Shown here piece after piece: positions 12,101 to 21,850 of a DNA stretch of 64,000 bases. Each line of letters begins with the position of its first letter. Position 1 is the stretch's first letter. The translations under genes and the position numbers were made by a program. This stretch comes from Nematostella vectensis (taxonomy: Eukaryota; Cnidaria; Anthozoa; Actiniaria; Edwardsiidae): positions 10,397,821 through 10,461,820 of the forward strand of contig NC_064043.1 of the NCBI RefSeq assembly GCF_932526225.1, in the 5' to 3' direction. The notes beneath the pieces are model-generated. The model was not told the DNA's origin. It ran no database searches and was given only the letters and a program-made list of their open reading frames with translations.

Positions 12101-15100
12101 TTAAAAGATGGATATAAGGCCAGATACTTTTCAAGATAGCCACCCTCTTGTGTAGTGCCCACTTCAGCTCTGGACATGGGATAGAGGTGAAAATACTTGC
12201 ATACAGGTAGCATGTGGCCTGTACTCTATCATCTGAGGGTTTTGAGAGGCATGTATCAAGCAAGTATCAACTCTCTCACTCCACAAGAATCTAAAAGTGT
12301 TTTATTTTATAGAATACCTGTAGCAATCAAAAATCTATATACTCGAACGTTGACAACCCCCTGGCTTAGTTTTAATTTACTTTGAAAGAACTATAGGTCA
12401 GCATTTACTTTGGTTAGTCCTCCCAAGAAATATTCATGGAAGCCGAAAAATTAAAGTTCACCACCTAAAGGAATTGATTTTCCTAGGCTGCCATCAAGGA
12501 AACAAAAGTTTCTTTTTATATGCAAACCTTTCAAAAGTTGCCAAATAAAGCCAATAGGTTTGGTACTTTCTAAGTAACCAGATTTTTTGCCACAAGTTGC
12601 TTTAAACACTAAAAGAATCTGTCTTAACAAGCCTCGTATAATTAATATAATTGGCTCCTTCATATTCGACAAATAACAAAAAAATAGAAACTAGCACTTT
12701 TAAGCCCAATGAGCTTTGGATAGAATTAAAAACAGAAACTAGCAGCTAGCTAATAAAAGACTGACAGAAAGTGCCATATTCCATTTAAAATTTGTAATCC
12801 CCCAATCGAGGAACTTTGCTCTACCACAGTGGAAATCTAGAATCTCTCATGTTACCCTTGTGGAAATGTCAGATAAATTTATGCACCCTATTGCTAATCA
12901 AGACTCTAGCAAACATATAGAAATCTATAGTCGAAATCAAAGCCCCCTGTGGAAAACCAGGTTCAAAACTGAAGACCCCTAAGGAAATCCAGAGTCAAAA
13001 TAAAAGACTCTTTCTGGCTCTTTGATATGAGGGGAACAAAAATGGAATAGCCCAAAGAAACCTTTGCTACCAGAGTAGCAGGGGATGAGCAGGGACCAAA
13101 ATTTTGACAATACAATATAATTATTTTCATTAAACTTGAAAGTACTCTTGAATAGTAGGTGGCTCTAGGTCAAAAAAAGAGCTAGACATAGAGCTGTATA
13201 AACATGTATGAGCATTCCGTAGAAGAGCACAGGCAGCATACATTGTACCAACTGGACTAAGTCCCATCTTGAGATTCTTTTTGAAATCCAGAAAGGCAAA
13301 ATAAGAGACAATGTCCCCAAACACCCACTCAACAGCCGATCGAACTTTGCTCATTGAAGAATTGAAGGCCTCTTGGTCGGCTGTGAGGTGAGCATGTTTG
13401 TATGGTGCCTGTAGCTGAACTCTGAGAGGGTAAACAGGATCCCCATAGATGCAAAGTGGCTGCCGTGCTTGATCAACAGAGTATTGCTGAAGTTGGTGCA
13501 GTAACCCTGACATCTGTAGCATCCTCGCATCATGCCTCTTTCCCTCTGTATGTGTAAGAAAATTTAACATTTGTTAAATTCATTGTGAAACAATTTTATA
13601 TTTAGCTGTGGCATTCTAAAACATAAGCATGTTGTTGTAGAGGGAGAATAATATTTTTACGAATGAGAATATTGTGAAATTCTAAGTCTTGTACTGGAAA
13701 TGTGAAAAAGTATGTTAGTTCTTCAATACACATGTCTTTTTATGTGCAAAAAAAGGAAGAAAAAAAGTTCCTAATAGTACACAGTACTAACAAACTATGG
13801 TTGGCGCACAAAGATAAGTTCATTTGCAATGTAACAGATAGAGACTCAGACCAAGTATATGTGAAAGAGAAATTACATAGTGTGAAAAATGAATGGCTGT
13901 AAAATAAGCTCTCTTTTATAGTAGTAGTATGTACATGCTATGCACTGTGGGGCACTGTTTACAGTATTGTTACTAGGTAAGTCAAAATATTTTCAAACAG
14001 CCAATTAGAAAACCTGCACAAATCATGGGGTCGCAACATCAAATTTCTAGATTAAAAATAATGCAAAATATAATGTAACCAATTTTAACATTGACATTAA
14101 TAAAGACTTTCAAAATATTTTATGAAAGAAACTATAGTACATGTATGGGGATCTTCAAGTGATCCAGTGGGTCAAACAATAAAAAAGCACTTACCGACTG
14201 GACCAAACAGGTTGGCTATTAGGCCATTTGGCGCCACCACGGACTGGAATTTAATACCATGAACTCTTTTGTGGCCATTATACATTATTCTTTGGTGCTC
14301 CCCTGGACGGCAGATGGGTCTTACAGTGCCATCAACAAAACCCCAACAGTTGTCCAGCGCAGCACCTTTTCGGCTGATTGCCCGAGCAAACGACTCCAAT
14401 TGGAATGGCTGTAACCAGGGTTGATTCAAGTCAAGTAGCAGATGACCATGTGTATTCACAATAAAATCGGTGACCTCTGATAAAATGAGGCTAAGCTCAG
14501 GAATAGAGCGACCAAACCGTGGGATCATATCACCGAGTCTGCAAGGGTATGCAAACCTCCTCAAAAACATCAATAGTCAATAGTCCTTCTAAACCAGAAG
14601 AAACAGTTCCATTGATGCACTTGAATGACTCCGGGATTTGAAGAGCTTCGAGAAGCAGGTCAATTTCGCCACGACCGAACCTAAACTCAGCCTTTAGTTC
14701 AGCCTCAGACATATCACCGAGTGTCTCCTCGATCCGACTGTAATTCTCGTGAGGAATGGCAGGATTTTTCCGATTTTGCTCCAAGATAACTCGAATGACA
14801 TCTTCCTCCTCCAAAAAATCGTCGAGGTATAGCATAATTGAAGATGTTAGAATGTTTTTCTTGGAGAACATGGCTCAAACATGGCCAAACTATGAACAAA
14901 CTTAATAAAATTGCATTCCGACGGTTTGTTTACTATCTAAATGTTGCAATTTGACGACAACCAGGCCGAGGACTAGTCTGTAGTACCAGTGCGCGCGCGG
15001 CCAAAACTCGTCCTGGTCGTGGACCTGGTCCACGGATCTAAAGGTCTCTAATGTTGGGTGATATCAACGCAAAAAACACTTGACGCAACATTGAAGGGAG

Positions 15101-18100
15101 GGGAGGGGGATTCTAAATATAATTTTAAGGGTTTTGTGCTCTTTAATGGATTATTGTTTTGATAATTTACACAAATTGTACGAATGTCCCAATTATTTTT
15201 AATGATTGTATGTTCGCGCATGCGCAAACAAACGGGCATGAGAGCTGAAACCTCATTGTCTCCGTGACACGGTGACACGTAGATTTGGTTACAGGGGGGG
15301 AGCCCTTTACAGGCTCTTTTTGTGTCGCCTCTTCATTGTTCGTATCAGTCAATCTTGTTTTAAAAACTGTCGTTTTTCTAGCTCGCTCGGCCATTTCCTT
15401 ATTAGGCACTAAATACCATATTTGGGAGTCCGCTTCAATCATTATTTCGCTTTTTTATCGCTCTAGAGCTTTGTAAGCCGGGAATTTCCACATAAACTTG
15501 CAGGAATTCGTGTTTACTACGATTTTGCTGGCAGCCATCTTGAAAATAGAGCCTAGTCCCTAACGTTTTAGAATATCACAGGTCTCCCGCGCGCTCGCCC
15601 CAGGCTCTTTCAGACCATTAGAAAAACGACAGCCATTGATTGATATGCATCCCCCTCCCCCCCCCCAAACACACACACACCTGACCCATCACCCAAAAAT
15701 ATCTGGTCCATTTAGGTGGCAATTCTGCAGCCTTACTCACCAATAGCGATTTGCAAGAGAGCAACCACAGTGAGAACAACAGCAAAAATAACCAGGACTA
15801 AAAAGAGAAAATAGTTGTCAGGGACAAAAGCTTGAAGGAGATAAAAAGACTGGTTTGCTACGTTGTAAAATACCCATACCGTAAGTGATCTAATAAACGC
15901 CCCCTATCTATTTACCCTACCCCCCCTCTCAGCCATTATCACGCCGCCGTAGAAAATGCAAGCCGTTTATTGCGCATGACTATTATTGACCAATCTTGGG
16001 GCATCCCAAGAGACCAAAAGAGCCCGAATAGACCTTGATAAGTCTTACCATACCTTACAGAGAGCTGTGTGGCCTAACCCGACGATAATATAGGATTAGA
16101 AAACCTGATAATTATATTATTGTACTCTAGATATCGGTTATAGGGCCAATATCTCCATCCTAGCCGTGAGGCTTTAATCTGCAATACGCCGATTAGCAAA
16201 CGCTGGGTGTATGGTAGTCTACTCGCTTAAGCGCACGAATGGGTGTATGGTAGTCTACTCGCTTGAGTGCACGCCTGGTTGTATGGTAGTCTACTCGCTT
16301 AATCACACGCCAAGGTCTATGGTAGTCTACCCGATTAAGCGCACGAATGGGTGTATGGTAGTCTACTCGCTTAAGCGCACGAATGGGTGTATGGTAGTCT
16401 ACTCGCTTGAGTGCACGCCTGGGTGAATGGTAGTCTACCCGCTTAAGCGCACGCCTGGTTGTATGGGAGTCTACTCGCTTAAGCGCACGCCTAGGTGTAT
16501 GGTAGTCTACTCGATTAAGCGCACGTCTGGGTGTATGGTAGTCTACTCGCTTAAGCGCACGCCTAGGTGTATGGTAGTCTATCCGCTTAAGCGCACGAAT
16601 GGGTGTATGATAGTCTACTCGCTTCAGCGCACGAATGGGTGTATGGTAGTCTACTCGCTTGAGTGCACGCCTGGGTGAATGGTAGTCTACCCGCTTAAGC
16701 GCACGCCTGGGTGTATGGCAGTCTACTCGCTTAAGCGCACGCCTAGGTGTATGGTAGTCTACTCGATTAAGCGCACGTCTGGGTGTATGGTAGTCTACTC
16801 GATTAAGCGCCTGGGTGTATGGTAGTCTACTCGCTTAAGCGCACGCCAGGGTGTATGGTAGTCTACTCGCTTATGCGCACACCTGGGTGTATGGTAGTCT
16901 ACTCGCTTAAGCGCACGTCTGGGTATATGGTAGTCTACTCTATTAAGCGCACGTCTGGGTGTATGGTAGTCTAGTCGATTAAGCGCCTGGGTGTATGGTA
17001 GTCTTCTCGCTTAAGCGCACGCCAGGGTGTATGGTAGTCTACTCGCTTATGCGCACACCTGGGTGTATGGTAGTCTGCCTGCTTAAGCGCACGTCTGGGT
17101 GTATGGTAGTCTACTCGCTTAAGCGCACGCCTGGGTGTATGGTAGTCTAGTCGCTTAAGCGCACGCCTGGGTGTATGTTAGTCTACTCGCTCAAGCGCAC
17201 GCCAGGGTGTATTGTAGTCTACTCGCTTATGCGCACACCAGGGTATATGGTAGAATGCTCGCTTAAGCGCACGTCTGGGTGTATGGTAGTCTACTCGCTC
17301 AAGTGCACGTCTGGGTGTATGGTAGTCTCTCACTCAATCGTATGAATGGGTGTATGGTAGTCTACTCGCTTTGGTGTATGTCTGGGTGTATGGTAGTCTA
17401 CTCGCTCAAGCGCACGTCTGGGTGTATGGTAGTCTACTCGATTAAGCGCACGCCTGGGTGTATGGTAGTCTACTCGCTTATGTGCACGCCTGGGTGTATG
17501 GTAGTCTACTCGCTCAAGCGCACGCCTGGGTGTATGGTAGTCTACTCGCTTATGCGCACGCCTGGGTGTATGGTAGTCTACTCGCTTATGCGCACGCCTG
17601 GGTGTATGGTAGTCTACTCGCTTAAGCGCACGCCTGGGTGTATGGTAGTCTACTCGTTCAAGCGCACGCCTGGGTGTATGGTAGTCTACTCGATTAAGCG
17701 CACGCCTGGGTGTATGGTAGTCTACTCGCTTATGCGCACGCCTGGGTGTATGGTAGTCTACTCGCTTATGCGCACGCCTGGGTGTATGGTAGTCTACTCG
17801 CTTATGTGCACGCCTGGGTGTATGGTAGTCTACTCGCTCAAGCGCACGCCTGGGTGTATGGTAGTCTACTCGCTTATGCGCACGCCTGGGTGTATGGTAG
17901 TCTACTCGCTTATGTGCACGCCTGGGTGTATGGTAGTCTACTCGCTCAAGAGCACGTCTGGTTGTATGGTAGTCTACTCGATTAAGCGCACGCCTGGGTG
18001 TATGGTAGTCTACTCGCTCAAGCGCACGCCTGGGTGTATGGTAATCTACTCGCTCAAGCGCACGAATGGGTGTATGGTAGTCTACTGGCTTTTATGCTCG

Positions 18101-21100
18101 TCTGGGTGTATGGTAGTCTACTCGCTTATGCGCACGCCTGGGTGTATGGTAGTCTACTCGATTAAGCGCACGCCTGGGTGTATGGTAGTCTACTCGCTTT
18201 GGTGCACGTCTGGGTGTATGGTAGTCTACTCGCTCAAGCGCACGTCTGGGTGTATGGTAGTCTACTTGCTTAAGCGCACGCCTGGGTGTATGGTGGTCTA
18301 CTCGCTCAAGCGCACGCCTGGGTGTATGGTAGTCTACTCGCTCAAGCGCACGCCTGGGTGAATGGTAGTCTACTCGCTTATGCGCACGCCTGGGTGTATG
18401 GTAGTCTACTCGCTCAAACGCACGTCTGAGTGTATGGTAGTCTACTCGATTAAGCGCACGCCTGGGTGTATGGTAGTTTACTCGCTCAAGCGCACGCCTG
18501 GGTGTATGGTAGTCTACTCGCTCAAGCGCACGCCTGGGTGTATGGTAGTCTACTCGATTAAGCGCACGCCTGGGTGTATGGTAGTCTACTCGCATATGCG
18601 CACGCCTGAGTGTATGGTAGTCTACTCGCTTATGCGCACGCCTGGGTGTATGGTAGTCTACTCGATTAAGCGCACGCCTGGGTGTATGGTAGTCTACTCG
18701 TTCAAGCGCACGTCTGAGTGTATGGTAGTCTACTTGCTTAAGCGCACGCCTGGGTGTATGGTGGTCTACTCGCTCAAGCGCACGCCTGGGTGTATGGTAG
18801 TCTACTCGCTCAAGCGCACGCCTGGGTGTATGGTAGTCTACTCGCTTATGCGCACGCCTGGGTGTATGGTAGTCTACTCGCTCAAGCGCACGTCTGGGTG
18901 TATGGTAGTCTACTCGATTAAGCGCACGCCTGGGTGTATGGTAGTTTACTCGCTCAAGCGCACGCCTGGGTGTATGGTAGTCTACTCGCTCAAGCGCACG
19001 CCTGGGTGTATGGTAGTCTACTCGATTAAGCGCACGCCTGGGTGTATGGTAGTCTACTCGCATATGCGCACGCCTGAGTGTATGGTAGTCTACTCGCTTA
19101 AGCGCACGTCTGGGGGAATGGTAGTCTACTCGCTCAAGCGCACGTCTGGGTGTATGATAGTCTACTCGCTCAAGCGCATGAATGGGTGTATGGTAGTCTA
19201 CTCGCTTTGGTGCACGTCTTGGTGTATGGTAGTCTACTCGCTTATGCGCACGCCTGAGTGTATGGTAGTCTACTCGCTTAAGCGCACGTCTGGGGGAATG
19301 GTAGTCTACTCGCTCAAGCGCACGTCTGGGTGTATGATAGTCTACTCGCTCAATCGCATGAATGGGTGTATGGTAGTCTACTCGCTTTGGTGCACGTCTT
19401 GGTGTATGGTAGTCTACTCGCTTATGCGCACGCCTGAGTGTATGGTAGTCTACTGGCTTATGTGCACGCCTGGGTGTATGGTAGTCTACTCGCTCAAGCG
19501 CACGTCTGGTTGTATGGTAGTCTACTCGATTAAGCGCACGCCTGGGTGTATGGTAGTCTACTCGCTCAAGCGCACGCCTGGGTGTATGGTAGTCTACTCG
19601 CTCAAGCGCACGCCTGGGTGTATGGTAGTCTACTCGCTCAATCGCACGCCTGGGTGTATGGTAGTCTACTCGCTCAAGCGCACGTGTGGGTGTATGGAAG
19701 TCTCTCGCCCAAGCGCATGAATGGGTGTATGGAAGTCTACTCGCTCAAACGTACGTCTGGGTGTATGGTAGTCTACTCGCTTAAGCGCACGCCAGAGTGT
19801 ATGGTAGTCTACTGGATTAAGCGCACGCCTTGGTGTATGGTAGTCTACTCGATTAAGCGCACATCTGGGTGTATGGTAGTCTACTCGCTTAAGCGCACGC
19901 CAGGGTGTATGGTGGTCTACTCGCTGAAGCGCACGCCTGGGTGTATTGTAGTCTACTCGCTTAAGCGCAAGTCTGGGTGTATGATAGTCTACTCGCTTAA
20001 GCGCACATCTGGATGTATGATAGTCTACTCGCTTAAGCGCACGTCTGGGTGTATGGTAGTCTACTCGCTTAAGCGCACGCCTGGGTGTATGGTAGTCTAC
20101 TCGATTAAGCGCACGTCTGGGTGTATGGTAGTCTTCTTGATTAAGCGCACGTCTGGGTGTATGGTAGTCTACTCGCTTAAGCGCACATCTGGGTGATGGT
20201 AGTCTACTCGCTTAAGCGCACATCTGGGTGTATGGTAGTCTACTCGCTTAAGCGCACGCCTGGGTGTATGGTAGTCTACTCGCTTAAGAGCAAGCCTAGC
20301 GTGACGAGTCTAGAACGTCTACAGAGAGATTAAGTGTATAGTTTGCTTTTTTCTGTTTTCTTATTTATCTGAAACCTTACCAGGCTCGAATCTTGGACAA
20401 GACTTCCAGATTTCAAATTTTGCTTGCTTTTTCTAACCAGTATTTATGGTATTTATAGCTTAGTAACCCTTTTTAGCATGGTATCTTTTGGATACCAGCC
20501 TTCTCTCGGTAATGATTTCTAAACTGGTTTATAAAACGCCACAGAATTTTGTCTAAGTTCATTATAATACATTTCTCTGTAAATTGGAAAAAAACACCCC
20601 CTTTCTTTTTCCCCGAATGTTTTACCACCATGTCCTGTTTCAGGGCAGGCCATAAAATTTCCCCTCCCCCTACTTATTATCAATAATCATAAAGCGTCCG
20701 AACCCCACGGAGGTTCTCCGGCTTGTGCAATATGGCGAATATGCTGACTATTTATTTAGGTCAAGTTCAGAATAATTGGCTAATAATTAAGATTATGTTC
20801 CTATGTTATAGTGTTATCTGAAATTGCCGGTGGCGGTATACCTCTGACCGACGTCAAATGAGACTTGCAAGGCGCAAATGAAGCCTGAATCTTGCTATTG
20901 TAGTTCTTAAAGGAGTCAAACGTGCTTAGAATACTCGTTAAACTTTGAGTAGCGATCCCCTCTTAGACTATTATAGCTCTTCGTGGTGATCACATGCCCT
21001 TCCTGTCACAATTTGCAAATTTACTTACATGGTCTGTACGTCACAAGCGCCTCTTTGGTCAGCCTGTATCGCTCAAGCTTCACCAAACCATCAAAGTCTT

Positions 21101-21116
21101 CGCCTAACTCGGCCAT
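9182..21116 (-). CDS. TMEM272-like four-pass membrane protein, three coding exons
   Basis: The coding join is complement of 21029-21116, 15741-15797 and 9182-9705: 669 nt, 222 residues. All junctions follow GT-AG with matching phase (phase 1 at both). The start ATG at 21116 has a good context (GAAATGG). The N-terminus is short and acidic-to-basic. The first TM comes from exon 2 (LVIFAVVLTVVALLQIAIG). Exon 3 gives GAIYLGDCPAQPMIPIYLIG, then hydrophobic segments with WFMAGNIWVFRLYLP and YLYAFWSKLVQYVAFALYL, and a basic, serine-rich cytosolic tail. The conserved D-C-P..IPIYL and WF.AGN.WVF signatures are those of the TMEM272 family, whose function is not established. Introns of about 5.2 and 6.0 kb contain a satellite and a Harbinger transposon. 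The exon-1 upstream boundary and the 5' UTR are not resolved. Confidence 0.85.
9769..9792. repeat. Poly-G tract
   Basis: An uninterrupted run of about 24 G lies in the second intron of the TMEM272-like gene, just upstream of its last exon. Similar tracts occur at about 12000, 39749, 40310 and 49469. Confidence 0.9.
10263..10311 (+). repeat. Harbinger left terminal inverted repeat
   Basis: It begins AGAGACCTTTAGATCCG and contains ACCAGGTCCACGACCAGG. It pairs with 15001-15049 in inverse orientation. Confidence 0.92.
10933..11670 (+). CDS. Harbinger Myb/SANT-like DNA-binding protein
   Basis: A 245-residue uninterrupted frame. Residues about 10-95 form a Myb/SANT/MADF-like trihelix domain (WKFDSDVSLLKEVI near the start, then KWDKIALNLKEN and VTQRSVRKRFNSL). 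A highly charged lysine/glutamate region and a glutamine-rich stretch follow (about 190-225), ending in a hydrophobic tail. PIF/Harbinger elements normally encode such a protein; it works with the transposase in nuclear import and recognition of transposon ends. The start follows an acceptor-like TTTTTTACAG at about 10916-10925, so a 5' UTR exon is possible. An AATAAA lies near 11830. The frame is intact, unlike the partner transposase. It is convergent with the transposase, with about 1.46 kb between the two stops. Confidence 0.88.
   Translation: MSEDKKVAEKRELFIWKFDSDVSLLKEVIAEEPHKHPYASKERGQKWDKIALNLKENHGFKVTQRSVRKRFNSLHEDFLKKEKKEKRDSGGEVMYDEKHQMLTDYNELIEDWERERKERVDDEKVMAEDMRKKATERLSATKKRKESGEDKGEEDQPKRKTQQSLVQLMEQSIAVRSQERARELEIRENELKQQQHFHGFLLQQQQQAQQMHMQQQQQQQAMNMAMMNVLTEMLNAVKNAKTYYC
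11671..13129. other. Harbinger internal noncoding spacer
   Basis: Sequence between the two convergent transposon genes. It contains a poly-G run near 12000 and short open frames with no recognisable similarity. Confidence 0.6.
13130..14871 (-). pseudogene. Harbinger DDE transposase, one intron, frameshifted
   Basis: Minus-strand exons 14195-14871 and 13130-13545 are joined by a clean GT-AG intron (donor GTCG|gtaagt, acceptor acatacag|AGG), giving continuous ..FGPVEGKRHDARM. Family features are the helical N-terminus, the first catalytic aspartate in GFVDGTVRPICRPG, the block YNGHKRVHGIKFQ, the second aspartate in IYGDPVYPLR and the catalytic glutamate in VRSAVEWVFGDI. The first exon is split between two frames around 14545-14575: the N-terminal frame ends in a stop while RRFAYPCRLGDMIPRFG continues in another. 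This implies one indel. Without it the protein would be about 370 residues, normal for Harbinger transposases. Confidence 0.88.
15001..15049 (-). repeat. Harbinger right terminal inverted repeat
   Basis: Inverse complement of 10263-10311 with two or three mismatches, ending GGTCTCT next to the AAT duplication at 15050-15052. Confidence 0.92.
16205..20291. repeat. 36-bp satellite array, about 113 copies
   Basis: Head-to-tail copies of a 36-bp unit built from GGTGTATGGTAGTCTACTCG and CTTAAGCGCACGCCTG. Common variants change the middle (GATTAAGCGC, GCTCAAGCGC, GCTTATGCGC). A few units lost 4 bp (16805 and 16980). The ancestral unit contains the 10-bp palindrome CGCTTAAGCG. Because 36 is a multiple of 3, several frames on both strands stay open for hundreds of codons; these are not genes. 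Larger duplications inside the array are visible at spacings of 13 units (18473 and 18941) and 5 units (19111 and 19291). The array lies wholly in the first intron of the TMEM272-like gene. Confidence 0.95.
20292..21028. other. Intron sequence between satellite and TMEM272-like exon 1
   Basis: Nothing recognisable was found. A donor TACAGACCAT|gtaagt marks the exon boundary at 21029. Confidence 0.6.
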
Positions 21117-21295
21117 TTCTCCGGCTAAAAAGCTTTCATCAAAGTTTAGCAGCTGGAAAGGGAGATACTTTTATAATAGAACACCATTCTCAATAAGCTG
21201 ATGTCGAAATTCTACATGGAAATTATAAATTCACTTAGTCAATTAGTTATAGTTCGTTAATGATTCGTTAAGCGTTGACGCGATTGCCGACACGG

Positions 21296-21305
21296 ACCGG
21301 AAGTG
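21296..21305 (+). promoter_or_regulatory. ETS-type site in the shared promoter interval
   Basis: ACCGGAAGTG matches the ETS/GABP consensus. It lies in a locally GC-rich patch between the divergent start codons of the TMEM272-like gene (21116, minus) and the GABA-B-like receptor (21851, plus), 735 bp apart. ETS sites are frequent in bidirectional animal promoters. Function here is inferred. Confidence 0.4.
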
Positions 21306-21850
21306 AGCGCGGCGCAAGTCCTACCACATGTACTTGCATGCCGCATAAGCGCGCCACGGTCGGTGTATGAGCCAAGACACGACAACTCCAACTAAACGGA
21401 CAAACACAGATCGTAGTGAGCGTGAGGTTTATGCGCAGGTAAAAGCGGCAGCTATTTCTAGTTATGTTACAAGTCTAAACTGATTGTTGTCTGACGTGCA
21501 AAGGATTTGCAGCTATCCTAAAGAAAACATTACAGGAATAATAACGGCAGTATCAAGATTAGAAATCACTGATGCGATTCAATATCATGCAACGGCTGGT
21601 TTAATTACTGCTTGACCTTTCCCAAGAGCCGTATCACAAACACCGACTTTACATCATAGTACAACAGTGCTTTCGTAGCTGTTGAACAAATCAAGTGGAT
21701 GTGTGGGGGTCTGAAGTCGATGTTTGCTACACGCAGCGGGGACTTTTCAGAACTGAGCGTAATTCCGCCCGACCCGTGGCTTGATATATGTGCTCTCAAA
21801 TAATTTCAACTAGAACCCAAAGGAGTTTGAAGTTTTTTTTTTATGACAGA

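Larger units (their letters stand above)
10263..15049. mobile_element. PIF/Harbinger DNA transposon, near full length
   Basis: Terminal inverted repeats of about 49 bp (10263-10311 and 15001-15049) start AGAGACCTTTAGATCCG and differ at only two or three positions. They are flanked by AAT on both sides (10260-10262 and 15050-15052), a 3-bp target duplication as expected for this superfamily, though TWA is the usual sequence. Inside are the two characteristic genes: a plus-strand Myb/SANT-like protein and a convergent minus-strand DDE transposase with one intron. The element sits in an intron of the TMEM272-like gene. The transposase frame is broken once, so this copy is probably inactive. Confidence 0.93.

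Noticed and set aside
16211-20196. Long open frames on both strands across the satellite
   Set aside because: They follow from a 36-bp unit without stops; several frames are open at once, and the array is intronic.
16205-20291. Possible CRISPR array (36-bp repeats)
   Set aside because: There are no unique spacers; units are directly joined, and the sequence is eukaryotic.
21605-21799. Minus-strand frame as an extra first exon of the TMEM272-like gene
   Set aside because: Joining it to 21152 by its weak donor gives an immediate stop; the ATG at 21116 has good context instead.
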